Part shown: piece after piece, positions 1 to 7,803 of the stretch
How the letters are laid out: each line of letters opens with the position of its first letter
How positions within the stretch are numbered: the stretch's first letter is position 1
Source of the DNA: Bacillota bacterium
GTDB lineage: Bacteria; Bacillota; Clostridia; Oscillospirales; Acutalibacteraceae
Direction: 5' to 3'
Assembly: GCA_022706685.1 (NCBI GenBank)
Contig: JAKJCA010000015.1
Location: 1 to 48,542, forward strand
DNA: 48,542 bases
Notes under the pieces: model-generated
Databases searched by the model: none
What the model was told of the DNA's origin: nothing
What the model saw: the letters and a program-made list of their open reading frames with translations, nothing else
Translations under genes and position numbers: made by a program

Positions 1-792
1 CCCGCCGGCGGTCTTGTCGAAGCCGAAGGCCTTAAAAAATCCATCGCCCTGCGCAACGTCAGTTTCGCCTACGACGAGGGCCGGGATGTGCTGAGAAATA
101 TTTCACTCGACTTTGCCAAAAATAAAAGTTACGCCATCGTCGGCGGAAGCGGTTCGGGCAAATCGACGCTGCTGAGCCTCCTGCTGGGCTATTTCGGCGG
201 GTATGAGGGCAAGGTGCTTGTCGACGGCAGGGAACTGCGCGAGATTTCGCTCGAGAGCCTCTACGATACGGTCAGCGTGGTGCAGCAGAACGTCTTCCTC
301 TTTGACAGCAGTTTGAAAAACAACGTCACCATGTTCAAGGATTTTGAACCCGAGCAGTACGAGCGCGCGGTTCAGCTCGCCGGCCTGAAAGAACTGGTCG
401 ACGAGAAAGGCGACGACTACCCCTGCGGCGAGGGCGGGCGCAACCTCTCGGGCGGCGAAAAACAGCGCGTTTCCATCGCCCGCTGCCTGATACGCCGCAC
501 CCCCGTTTTGCTCATGGACGAGGCGACAGCGGCGCTCGACAACGCGACGGCGTTCTCGGTGACCAATTCCATCCTGTCGCTCAAAGGCCTGACGAAAATC
601 ATCGTCACCCACAAACTCGACGAGAGCATCCTCAGGCAGTTCGATTCCATCATCGCCCTCAACAACGGCGCCGTCGCGGAAACGGGCAGTTTTTACGAGC
701 TGATGAACCGCAAGGGCTACTTCTACTCGCTGTTCAACGTCGCGCGCGAGAATGCCGAGGCGCGGGAGGAAAGCGTCGAAGTGCCGGCATGA
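1..792 (+). CDS. ABC exporter, C-terminal nucleotide-binding domain (5' truncated by window edge)
   Basis: The reading frame is open from base 1 and gives 263 codons before TGA. It is the ATP-binding half of an ABC exporter whose membrane domain must lie upstream of the window. Visible in order: an A-loop tyrosine (VSFAYDEG), Walker A GGSGSGKST, Q-loop VVQQNVF, signature LSGGEKQR, Walker B VLLMDEATAALD with the catalytic Glu, and an H-loop histidine (IIVTHK). All catalytic elements are intact, so this NBD should hydrolyse ATP. A GTG at 88 is only an internal codon, because clear NBD sequence (LRNVSFAYDEG) precedes it. The substrate cannot be read from this part. A hairpin terminator follows directly. 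Confidence 0.93.
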   Translation, partial: PAGGLVEAEGLKKSIALRNVSFAYDEGRDVLRNISLDFAKNKSYAIVGGSGSGKSTLLSLLLGYFGGYEGKVLVDGRELREISLESLYDTVSVVQQNVFLFDSSLKNNVTMFKDFEPEQYERAVQLAGLKELVDEKGDDYPCGEGGRNLSGGEKQRVSIARCLIRRTPVLLMDEATAALDNATAFSVTNSILSLKGLTKIIVTHKLDESILRQFDSIIALNNGAVAETGSFYELMNRKGYFYSLFNVARENAEAREESVEVPA

Positions 793-810
793 GTCCACTC
801 ACAACAGCGC

Positions 811-845
811 ACAGCTCCGCGGATACTCCGCGGGGCTGTTTTGTG
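811..845 (+). terminator. Rho-independent terminator after the ABC gene
   Basis: A 12-bp stem (ACAGCTCCGCGG with CCGCGGGGCTGT, one T-G wobble) closes a 5-base loop and runs into TTTT. It sits 19 bases after the ABC stop codon. The next gene is on the opposite strand. Confidence 0.85.
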
Positions 846-891
846 GTTGCACCCCTTGACAGTAGCAGACCATTCGGTAGATTTCCGCTTT

Positions 892-1611
892 TTATCCTTC
901 CGCCTCGACGGTATTATCGAGTTCCTCTTTGAGAATGCCGGCGACTTCGGCGTATTCTTCGAGCGCCATCGCCCCCGCTTCGGTGAGGGTATAAACGCCG
1001 TGCCGTGCCTTTGAAAACCAACCGTAATGGTTGTTGCGCAGCATCGCCTGTATATTTTCATTGCGCGTCAGCTCACGCAGCTGCTTGACGCTCAGTTCGC
1101 CTTTATCCGCCAAAAAGCAGGCGGCCAGCAGCGCCTTTTCGCGGTAGACGGTCATCAGCTTCCCATTCGTGCCGCCCGTGTTGCCGTCGCCGTGACGGCC
1201 CGCCGCCTCAAGCAGCGCCGCGATCCGCTTCTTTTTATTGCGCGCCAGATATGTGTTTCTGTCGCACGCCTTCGGCTCAAAGACCAGCTCGGCATAGGGC
1301 GTTTCTTTGAAATGAACCAGTATCAGCCCCAATTCCAGCCGCCTGAGCAGATGCTCGGTCTCTTTGTAGGCTTTGGACCATCGCTGCCTGCCCCCGGGCG
1401 CCGGGATGGCGACATAGACCTTTTCGGCCAGCTTCTGCCTCTGGGTGGCCTGCAGCAGCAGTTTCAGCGTTAGGGAGGTTTTCAGTTCGACGGCGATGAA
1501 GGACGAATCTTTCATCCCAATAACATCCATATCTTTGACCTCTGCCCTGACCTCATAGCCCAGGCCGGTCAGCAGTTCCTTGACCGGTGCGTACAGTTCG
1601 ACTTCCTTCAT
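892..1611 (-). CDS. DUF2161-type protein with PD-(D/E)XK-like core and winged-helix tail
   Basis: A 239-residue protein starting at the ATG at 1611, preceded by GGGAGG. A longer frame runs upstream to 1716 but crosses the promoter and has no ribosome binding site. The N-terminal part carries the pattern of a PD-(D/E)XK fold: Asp29 in DMDVIG, then E42-L-K44 in AVELK. A helical stretch with LLQATQRQK follows. The C-terminal part (about residue 160 on) resembles a winged helix (LSVKQLRELT, then WFSKARHGVYTLTEAG). This matches the DUF2161 family, whose biochemical role is not established. A nuclease-like or DNA-associated role is inferred from the fold only. It is a single-gene unit with its own promoter, divergent from pcrA. 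Confidence 0.75.
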   Translation of the reverse strand: MKEVELYAPVKELLTGLGYEVRAEVKDMDVIGMKDSSFIAVELKTSLTLKLLLQATQRQKLAEKVYVAIPAPGGRQRWSKAYKETEHLLRRLELGLILVHFKETPYAELVFEPKACDRNTYLARNKKKRIAALLEAAGRHGDGNTGGTNGKLMTVYREKALLAACFLADKGELSVKQLRELTRNENIQAMLRNNHYGWFSKARHGVYTLTEAGAMALEEYAEVAGILKEELDNTVEAEG

Positions 1612-1636
1612 ATCCGCCTCCCGATGGTTACAAATC

Positions 1637-1665
1637 ATTATATAAGCTGCCGCTGCCGATTTCAA
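1637..1665 (-). promoter_or_regulatory. Sigma-A-type promoter for the DUF2161 gene
   Basis: On the minus strand TTGAAA (1660-1665) and a perfect TATAAT (1637-1642) are separated by 17 bp, about 25 bases upstream of the start codon at 1611. Confidence 0.75.
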
Positions 1666-1709
1666 ACAGAACGGCGCAGTGAGTCGCCGCAAATCGCCGA
1701 AAACGGCTG

Positions 1710-1738
1710 GCGACACGGCAAGGCAGGTGTGGTAAAAT
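1710..1738 (+). promoter_or_regulatory. Possible promoter for the pcrA gene run
   Basis: TAAAAT at 1733-1738 could be a -10 box. The hexamer 17 bp upstream (GCGACA, 1710-1715) is a weak -35. It lies about 50 bases before the pcrA start. The -10 is the better half. Confidence 0.35.
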
Positions 1739-1787
1739 AAGAAAAAAAGCAGCCGTTACCGCAACCGTGTTTCGGGAGAACGCCGTT

Positions 1788-3947
1788 ATGAGCGATTTGC
1801 TTTCAGGCCTCAACGCGCAGCAGCTGGAGGCGGTCCGGTCGACCGAAGGATATATCCGCGTCATCGCCGGAGCGGGTTCCGGCAAGACGCGAGCGCTAGC
1901 GCACCGCTTCGCCTTTCTGGTCAACGAAATCGGCATTCTGCCCTCGCATATCCTGTGCGTCACCTTCACCAACAAATCCGCCAACGAGATGAAGCAGCGC
2001 ATCCGCCGCCTCACCGGGGAGAACGACACCGGCTACATCAGCACCTTCCACAGTTTCTGCGTGACGGTGCTGCAGGAGGATATCAACGCCGTGCGCTACC
2101 CCAAAAGCTTTCTGGTGCTCGACAATGCCGACATTGACCAGATGCTCAAAATCATCTATGAAGAGCGCTCGCTGACCCTGCGCGACAGGACGTTCGGCGA
2201 AGCGCGCGATATGATTGAAATCCGCAAGACAATCAAACAGCCCGACTATTACTGCCATTTGATTCAGCTCTCGCTCGAGGAACTGCGCCGCAGGTACCTC
2301 GACGCCGTAGAGGCGGACGACGTCATCTTTTGGGGCTACCTCTACCAGCAGAAAAAATGCTTCGGGCTCGACTACAACGACCTGATCGTGTTCACGCTTT
2401 ACATTTTCAACGAAGACGAAGGCATCCGCCTGAAATGGCAGAAGCGCCTGGAATACATCATGGTCGACGAGTTCCAGGATATCGACGCTTTGCAATACCG
2501 CCTGATGAGCGTGCTATGCGGGTACCACCGCAACCTTTTCGTCGTCGGCGACCCGGACCAGACGATATACACCTGGCGCGGCGCGGACGTCCGCTTTCTG
2601 CTGGATTTTGACAAGCAGTTCCCCGGCACCAAAACCGTGATGATGAACATCAACTACCGCTCAACGCCGCAGATACTGGCCGCCGCGAACTCGCTGATTG
2701 CGCATAACGCCATGCGCATCAAAAAGGACCTGACCGCCGTCAAGCCGGCAGGGGACAAGCCCCTCTGCCACCACGCCAAAAACACCGAGGCGGAGGCGCG
2801 GTGGATCGCGTACCGGGTGAGGGACCTGACGGACGCCGGTACGCAGCCGGGCGATATCGCGGTGCTGTACCGCGCGCACTTCGTCTCGCGCAGCGTCGAG
2901 GAGGTTTTTCTCAAAGAAGGCGTTCCTTACAAAATCTACAGCGGCGTGCAGTTTTTTGGCCGGGCGGAGATTAAGGACGCGATTGCCTACCTGCGGCTCG
3001 TCGCGTACAAAGACGACCTTTCTTTCCGGCGCGTCGCCAACAACCCCAAGCGCAACATCGGCGACCGGCGCATGAAGTTTATCGAAGCCGCCGCCGCGCG
3101 GGATAACCTCTCGCTGTACGAGGCGTTCGGCCGCCTGCTCGACGACGAGATTTTTCTGGGCACCAAAGCCAAACAGTTCCATGCCCTCATCGAGCGTTAC
3201 GCCGCGCGCAGCGGCGATATGCCTGTGTCCGAACTGCTCGGCGCGCTGCTCGACGAGAGCGGCTACGAGACGGCGCTCAGGACACAGGGCAGCCACGAGC
3301 GCCTCGACAACCTGGCGGAACTCAAACAGGCGGTGTACGAATTTGAGACCTCCTGCGGGGAGGAGAGCAAGCTCGAAGACTATCTCGCCCACGTTTCCCT
3401 GATGACCAACACCGACACCGCCTTCGGCGGCGGGGCGGTCAAACTGATGACCGTCCATTCGGCCAAAGGGCTCGAGTTCCCCTATGTTTTTATCTGCGGG
3501 CTCAACGAAGGCATATTCCCCTCCAAAAAGACCATGACCGCGCAGGCCATGGAGGAGGAGCGCCGCCTCGCTTTTGTCGCCGTAACCCGCGCAGAGCGGG
3601 GCCTGTGCCTGAGCGAGGCGGAAGGCCGCAACCACGACGGTACTTTCCGCTACCCCTCGCGTTTTATTCTCAACGTCGAACCTTCGCTCCTCGAATACAC
3701 CGAGCGGCCCGACGAGCGTTTTATCGCCGAGTCGAAGCGGCTCATCGAGGCCTGCGAAAAGGCGATGGAAGCGCGCGATCAAGGGCCGGCCTTCCAAGCG
3801 GGCGACCGCGTGGTCCACGCCATCATGGGCGAAGGCGAAATTGTTGAGGTCGACAGGGACGCCGGGGCTTATGTGATTCAATTCGACCTGATTCATTCCA
3901 CCCGCCGCATCCGTTTCGGGGTTACGCTCGAACCCGCGCGGGGTTAG
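1788..3947 (+). CDS. pcrA: ATP-dependent DNA helicase, PcrA/UvrD type (SF1A)
   Basis: A 719-residue 3'-5' DNA helicase that unwinds DNA in repair and replication restart in the cytoplasm. The usual PcrA length is about 720-740. All SF1A motifs are present: Q-motif LNAQQLEAV, Walker A AGAGSGKT (residues 27-34), motif Ia FTNKSANEMKQR, motif II VDEFQD, motif III GDPDQTIYTWRGA, motif IV NYRST, motif V TVHSAKGLEFP, motif VI EERRLAFVAVTRA. The C-terminus has the small barrel seen in PcrA (GDRVVHAIMGEGEIVEV), which binds RNA polymerase in characterised homologues. The ATG at 1788 is chosen over a GTG at 1767 because GGGAG lies 9 bases before it. It leads a plus-strand run with gaps of about 30 bases through 6626. 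Confidence 0.93.
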   Translation: MSDLLSGLNAQQLEAVRSTEGYIRVIAGAGSGKTRALAHRFAFLVNEIGILPSHILCVTFTNKSANEMKQRIRRLTGENDTGYISTFHSFCVTVLQEDINAVRYPKSFLVLDNADIDQMLKIIYEERSLTLRDRTFGEARDMIEIRKTIKQPDYYCHLIQLSLEELRRRYLDAVEADDVIFWGYLYQQKKCFGLDYNDLIVFTLYIFNEDEGIRLKWQKRLEYIMVDEFQDIDALQYRLMSVLCGYHRNLFVVGDPDQTIYTWRGADVRFLLDFDKQFPGTKTVMMNINYRSTPQILAAANSLIAHNAMRIKKDLTAVKPAGDKPLCHHAKNTEAEARWIAYRVRDLTDAGTQPGDIAVLYRAHFVSRSVEEVFLKEGVPYKIYSGVQFFGRAEIKDAIAYLRLVAYKDDLSFRRVANNPKRNIGDRRMKFIEAAAARDNLSLYEAFGRLLDDEIFLGTKAKQFHALIERYAARSGDMPVSELLGALLDESGYETALRTQGSHERLDNLAELKQAVYEFETSCGEESKLEDYLAHVSLMTNTDTAFGGGAVKLMTVHSAKGLEFPYVFICGLNEGIFPSKKTMTAQAMEEERRLAFVAVTRAERGLCLSEAEGRNHDGTFRYPSRFILNVEPSLLEYTERPDERFIAESKRLIEACEKAMEARDQGPAFQAGDRVVHAIMGEGEIVEVDRDAGAYVIQFDLIHSTRRIRFGVTLEPARG

Positions 3948-3976
3948 GCGGCAAAACGACGGGAGAAAAGGCGCCT

Positions 3977-5350
3977 ATGCAGACAAGGAAACCGAAAGGC
4001 ATCATCGAAATCACCATGCACGACTCGGGCAGACAGTTCGGCTTCTGCGGCGCGCCGGGCTCCTTTACGCCCAACGCGGACCGCATGGCGCAGGAAGGTG
4101 CCGTCTTCCTCAACCATTATTCGGTCGCGAGCGTCTGCATGCCCAGCCGCCTTGGGATCCTGACGGGCAAATACGTCCACCATACCCACTTGAGCCGTTG
4201 CGACCCGGACGAGGTGACGCTGCCGAAACTGCTCGGCGCGGCTGGATACAGGACCCTTCTTTTCGGCGGCAGGGAGCACAGCGGCTACATGCGCGACCCC
4301 CGCTTCGGCTATGCGGGCGACGACATCGGCCGCGACATCGTCGGCTATCTGGAGCAGCGGACCGAGCGTTCCGACGGCGCCTGGGTGGCCGCGCAAGTAT
4401 GCGAATTCCTGCAAAGCCCGGCGGCTGACGAACCTTTTTTCCTTTGCGCGAACCTGCATGAGGCGCACTCGCCTTACGACATCAGCCAGATTGCGGCGGA
4501 AGAGGCGCAGGCCGCCGTCTTTCCGCCCAAACTGCCCGGCCTGCCGGACACGCAGGGGACGCGCGGGCGCTTCGCGGCGTTCTGCAAACAACTCGCGCTC
4601 GGCGACCGCGCGCTCGGGCAAATCCTCGACTGCGTGCGGGCAGGCGGCAGGCGGGACGACACGCTGGTTCTCTTTACCGTCGACCACGGCGTCGATCTGC
4701 CGCGGGCAAAACAGACCCTCTACGATTCGGGGGTCCAAACGCCGCTGGTCTTCTGGGGCCCCGCGTGGCTTGGAACGGCAAAGATAGAAACGCTGTCCTC
4801 GCACTGCGACATCCTGCCGACGGTGTGCGAAATCGCCGGCGTCCGAACCCCGGAAGGCCTTGACGGCGTCAGCCTCCTGCCCGCGATGGAAAGCGGGGCG
4901 CGGGCGCGAGAGGCGGTCTTTTTTGAAAAAGGCTGGGACAACCCCAACGAGCCGATGCGCGGCATGCGCACCGAACGCTACAAATACATCCGCAATTTCC
5001 GCCCAGGCTGGCCGATACCGGCGGTGCACGATTTCATCAAAGCTTGCGGGAAGGAGGCGTACCTGCGCGCCTACGCCGGCAGCGTCCGTCCGCCCGAGGA
5101 AATTTATGATGTGAGCGAAGACCCCGCGGAACTCCAAAACCTTGCCGGCCGCCCCGAATACGCGGATTTGCTTGCGGACTTCCGCCGGCAGGTGGAGAAT
5201 ATCATGCAGCGCAACGCCGACGAACTGCTTGCGGAAGACTCCGTCTATACCCGCAACCGCGAACACCCCGCCGTGCGGTACTGGTTTTTCAATGCGGCTG
5301 CCGGCGCATGGGACCTCGATTTGGAGCAGCCCTTTCTCGTCAACCCCTGA
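3977..5350 (+). CDS. Sulfatase, Cys-type (C-x-P-S-R), no signal peptide
   Basis: A 457-residue member of the alkaline phosphatase/sulfatase superfamily, predicted to cleave sulfate esters. The activation signature is complete: C54-M-P-S-R-L-G-I-L-T-G, where Cys54 is converted to formylglycine in active sulfatases. Other family marks are Asp16 near the N-terminus, NLHEAHSPYD (about 159-168), the metal site TVDHG (Asp236, His237) and Lys245 in LPRAKQTLYDSG. No signal peptide is visible, so a cytoplasmic enzyme acting on imported sulfated sugars is inferred. In an anaerobe the Cys would be modified by an anSME-type radical SAM protein, not seen in this window. The start has GGGAG about 11 bases upstream. 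The gene lies 29 bases after pcrA. Confidence 0.88.
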   Translation: MQTRKPKGIIEITMHDSGRQFGFCGAPGSFTPNADRMAQEGAVFLNHYSVASVCMPSRLGILTGKYVHHTHLSRCDPDEVTLPKLLGAAGYRTLLFGGREHSGYMRDPRFGYAGDDIGRDIVGYLEQRTERSDGAWVAAQVCEFLQSPAADEPFFLCANLHEAHSPYDISQIAAEEAQAAVFPPKLPGLPDTQGTRGRFAAFCKQLALGDRALGQILDCVRAGGRRDDTLVLFTVDHGVDLPRAKQTLYDSGVQTPLVFWGPAWLGTAKIETLSSHCDILPTVCEIAGVRTPEGLDGVSLLPAMESGARAREAVFFEKGWDNPNEPMRGMRTERYKYIRNFRPGWPIPAVHDFIKACGKEAYLRAYAGSVRPPEEIYDVSEDPAELQNLAGRPEYADLLADFRRQVENIMQRNADELLAEDSVYTRNREHPAVRYWFFNAAAGAWDLDLEQPFLVNP

Positions 5351-5381
5351 CGCGGCGCACCGCCGGATAAGGACGTCAAAC

Positions 5382-5960
5382 ATGGACACCGTTCATTTCA
5401 CCGCGATCGAAAGCCCCCGGCTGGTTTTACGCCGCTTCCGTCAGGACGACGCAAAGGCGTTTTACCTCTACCGCAGCGACGAGCGGGTGTACCGCTACCA
5501 GGGTGAGGGCTGGGAAAACATGACGCCGGAAAAAGCGCTTTGCTTTGTCACAGAGCAATCGAAGGCCGAGCCCGGTATCCCCGGCACCTGGTTTCAGATC
5601 GCTGTTGAAGAGAAGGCGTCCCGTTCCCTGATCGGCGACTGCGGTGTTTACACGCAGCCCGGCGGCAGGCAGGCCACGGTCGGCATTACCATAAGTCCCG
5701 CCTGCCAGAGGCAGGGCTTCGCCCTCGAAACGCTCGAATGCCTGCTGGCCTACCTGTTTGACACGCTGGGCATGGAAAAGGTCGAGACCCAGGCCGACGC
5801 GCGCAACGCGGCGAGCATCGGCCTGCTGGAAAAGGCGGGTTTCCTCCGCGGGGCGTACCTGCCCCGTAACGCTTTTATTCGCGGCGAGTGGACCGACGAC
5901 GTGTGCTTTGCCCTGCCGCGCGGCGAATTCCGGCGCAAAAACGAAACAAGCGGGCGGTAA
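5382..5960 (+). CDS. GNAT-family N-acetyltransferase, RimJ/RimL type
   Basis: A 192-residue acetyltransferase. The opening SPRLVLRRFRQDDA is typical of RimJ/RimL-type enzymes. The acetyl-CoA binding region is ISPACQRQGFALETL, followed by ADARNAASIGLLEKAGF, the usual motif near the end of the fold. Likely substrates are N-terminal amines of proteins or small amines, and the sequence does not decide which. The start at 5382 is chosen because AAGGA lies about 9 bases upstream. The same frame stays open further upstream, but there it overlaps the sulfatase gene. It is part of the same plus-strand run, 31 bases after the sulfatase. Confidence 0.85.
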   Translation: MDTVHFTAIESPRLVLRRFRQDDAKAFYLYRSDERVYRYQGEGWENMTPEKALCFVTEQSKAEPGIPGTWFQIAVEEKASRSLIGDCGVYTQPGGRQATVGITISPACQRQGFALETLECLLAYLFDTLGMEKVETQADARNAASIGLLEKAGFLRGAYLPRNAFIRGEWTDDVCFALPRGEFRRKNETSGR

Positions 5961-5990
5961 GCGGCCCGGCAGAAAGAAAGGAACTTCACT

Positions 5991-6626
5991 ATGACGCAGC
6001 ACGAAAGACTTCTGGCAGGCCAGCTGTTCAACCCCAACGGCGACGAACTCAGGGCCGCCAAGCGGATGGCGCATCTGCTCAGCGCGCAGTACAACCTTAC
6101 CAACGAGGACGACAAGCAGCTGCGCGCCGAAATCACCCGGAAAATCCTCAAACAATGCGGCGAGAACGTCTATTTCCAGGGGCCGATCTTTTTCAACTAC
6201 GGCATCCACACGACCATCGGCAACCGTTGTTTCGCCAACTACAACTTCTGCGTGCTTGACGATGCGCCCGTCACCATCGGCGACCATTTCCAGGCGGGGC
6301 CGAACGTGACCATCGCCACGCCCATGCACCCGCTCGTCGCCGCCGAGCGCCACGGCATGCTCGACGAGAACGGCGAAGTGTTCAAACCCTGCTACGCGAA
6401 ACCGACCGTCATCGGCAACGACGTCTGGCTGGCCGCGGGCGTTATCGTCTGCGCCGGGGTCACCATCGGCGACGGCGCTGTCGTCGGCGCGGGCAGCGTC
6501 GTGACGCAGGACATTCCGCCCAATACCCTGGCAGCCGGCGTGCCCTGCCGGGTTATCCGCGCGATTACGCAGGCCGACTCGCTGCTCAACAGCCCCGACA
6601 TTCTCGGCCCCAACCGTGTGATATAA
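5991..6626 (+). CDS. Maltose/galactoside O-acetyltransferase-like (left-handed beta-helix)
   Basis: A 211-residue acetyltransferase of the LacA/Maa/NodL group, which moves an acetyl group from acetyl-CoA to a sugar hydroxyl. The N-terminal cap domain (HERLLAGQLFNPNGDELRAA and following helix) is typical of maltose acetyltransferase. After about residue 55 come hexapeptide turns: TTIGNRCFANYN, VTIGDHFQAGPNVTI, TVIGNDVWLAAGVIV, VTIGDGAVVGAGSVV. The catalytic histidine is probably in TPMHPL. AGVPCRVIR at the end is the usual closing strand. AAAGGA precedes the ATG. It is the last gene of the pcrA run. In vivo sugar substrate unknown. Confidence 0.9.
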   Translation: MTQHERLLAGQLFNPNGDELRAAKRMAHLLSAQYNLTNEDDKQLRAEITRKILKQCGENVYFQGPIFFNYGIHTTIGNRCFANYNFCVLDDAPVTIGDHFQAGPNVTIATPMHPLVAAERHGMLDENGEVFKPCYAKPTVIGNDVWLAAGVIVCAGVTIGDGAVVGAGSVVTQDIPPNTLAAGVPCRVIRAITQADSLLNSPDILGPNRVI

Positions 6627-6627
6627 T
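6619..6627 (+). promoter_or_regulatory. Extended -10 promoter for the GH26 gene
   Basis: TG-A-TATAAT (6619-6627) is a perfect extended -10 element, with no convincing -35. It overlaps the stop codon of the acetyltransferase gene and lies about 43 bases before the GH26 start, so GH26 may be transcribed apart from the upstream run. Confidence 0.5.
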
Positions 6628-6669
6628 AGATAAAGGTTGCCAGCGTTAGACAGAAAGGGGTTTTCTGTT

Positions 6670-7680
6670 TTGAGAAGGATTGCCGCGGCTCTGCTGAGCC
6701 TTATCATTATGTTATTCCCGTCCATCACCGCCGGCCCCGACTCCCGCCGCTTCGCCGTGACCGAATACGGCCAGCTGAGCAATGCCGACGCCTCGGCAAA
6801 CACCAGGGCCGTTTACGGCTACATCTGTTCGGTCTACCACCACGGCATCATCACGGGGCAGCAGGAATCGAACTGGTACCCGAACCCCGATTACGAGATC
6901 GATTACATCGAGCAGGTCACCGGCAGACTGCCCGCCCTGCGCGGCTTTGATTTCATCAACGACAATTTCGCCGACGTCGTCGAACGTTCCAAACAGTGGT
7001 GGGAGCGCGGCGGCATCGTGACCATCTGCTGGCACTGCGGCAGCAATTTCGACAAGGGCTACCCGGAGAGCCTGCATACCGACATCGCCGACTGGGACGC
7101 CGCTTTGACCGAAGGAACTCCCGAATACGCCGCCCTCGTCGCCGGCATGGACAAGGCCGCGGCGGCGCTCAAACAGCTCGACGACGCGGACGTCCCCGTG
7201 CTTTGGAGACCTTTCCATGAAGTCGGCGGCGACTGGTTCTGGTGGAGCCGCGGGGGCGCCCGCAATTTTGTGAGACTGTGGCGCATTATGTACACGCGCT
7301 ACACCGATGTCTGGAACCTGGACAACCTCATCTGGGTCTGCGGCTACCAGGCCAAACCCCGGCTGCCCGAGTTGTGGTACCCCGGAGACGGCTACGTCGA
7401 TATCGCCGGCGCCGACAGTTATTACGGCGGCACGCAGGCGGTGCTGTACCACCGCGTCAAACTCTTTATCGGGGAGAGGAAGCCGATCTGCTTCCATGAA
7501 AACGGAACGATCCCCGACATGGACGCGCTGAACCTCTGGAACACCGACTGGTGCTACTTCATGACCTGGCACTCGACCTTTTTGACGGACGATGCCTGGA
7601 ACACCAAAGAGAACCTCATCAAGGCTTACAACCACAAATACGCGATTACGCTCGACGAACTGCCTTCTTTTACCGGATAG
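6670..7680 (+). CDS. Secreted glycoside hydrolase family 26 (endo-beta-mannanase-like)
   Basis: A 336-residue secreted enzyme, predicted to cleave beta-1,4-mannan or a related beta-glycan outside the cell. A signal peptide is visible (MRRIAAALLSLIIMLF, then SITAG). The GH26 acid/base is Glu184 in WRPFHEVGGDWFWW, and the nucleophile is Glu277 in PICFHENG. Supporting motifs are GQQES near the N-terminus, TICWHCGS, and SYYGG. The start is taken as the TTG at 6670: AAAGGGG lies about 9 bases upstream and the signal peptide begins there. A TTG at 6637 would add 11 residues without a good ribosome binding site. The protein is a bare catalytic domain, without a carbohydrate-binding module or dockerin. 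Confidence 0.9.
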   Translation: MRRIAAALLSLIIMLFPSITAGPDSRRFAVTEYGQLSNADASANTRAVYGYICSVYHHGIITGQQESNWYPNPDYEIDYIEQVTGRLPALRGFDFINDNFADVVERSKQWWERGGIVTICWHCGSNFDKGYPESLHTDIADWDAALTEGTPEYAALVAGMDKAAAALKQLDDADVPVLWRPFHEVGGDWFWWSRGGARNFVRLWRIMYTRYTDVWNLDNLIWVCGYQAKPRLPELWYPGDGYVDIAGADSYYGGTQAVLYHRVKLFIGERKPICFHENGTIPDMDALNLWNTDWCYFMTWHSTFLTDDAWNTKENLIKAYNHKYAITLDELPSFTG

Positions 7681-7694
7681 ACCGCTTCAAATGG

Positions 7695-7736
7695 ATTTAG
7701 CGCCTGTAAAGCTATATCACTTTACGGGCGCTAAAT
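7695..7736. repeat. Long inverted repeat between convergent genes
   Basis: ATTTAGCGCCTGTAAAG (7695-7711) pairs with CTTTACGGGCGCTAAAT (7720-7736) over 17 positions with one wobble, around an 8-base loop. It lies between the convergent GH26 and DUF6273-protein genes. No long T-run follows on either strand, so it is an imperfect candidate for a bidirectional terminator. A second small hairpin (GCTGCG...CGCAGC) lies at about 7758-7779. Confidence 0.6.
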
Positions 7737-7803
7737 TGCTTAATACCGTCCGATTTTTGCTGCGGGACAGAAAACGCAGCCGGAAAAGCTGTTTGTGCGC
7801 TTT

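Noticed and set aside
2661..3896. 411-codon open frame on the minus strand inside pcrA
   Set aside because: It is antisense to an unmistakable helicase, arginine/valine-rich without motifs, and typical of open antisense frames in GC-rich coding DNA.
3944..5389. 481-codon open frame on the minus strand over the sulfatase
   Set aside because: No recognisable domain. The opposite strand carries all sulfatase motifs and a ribosome binding site.
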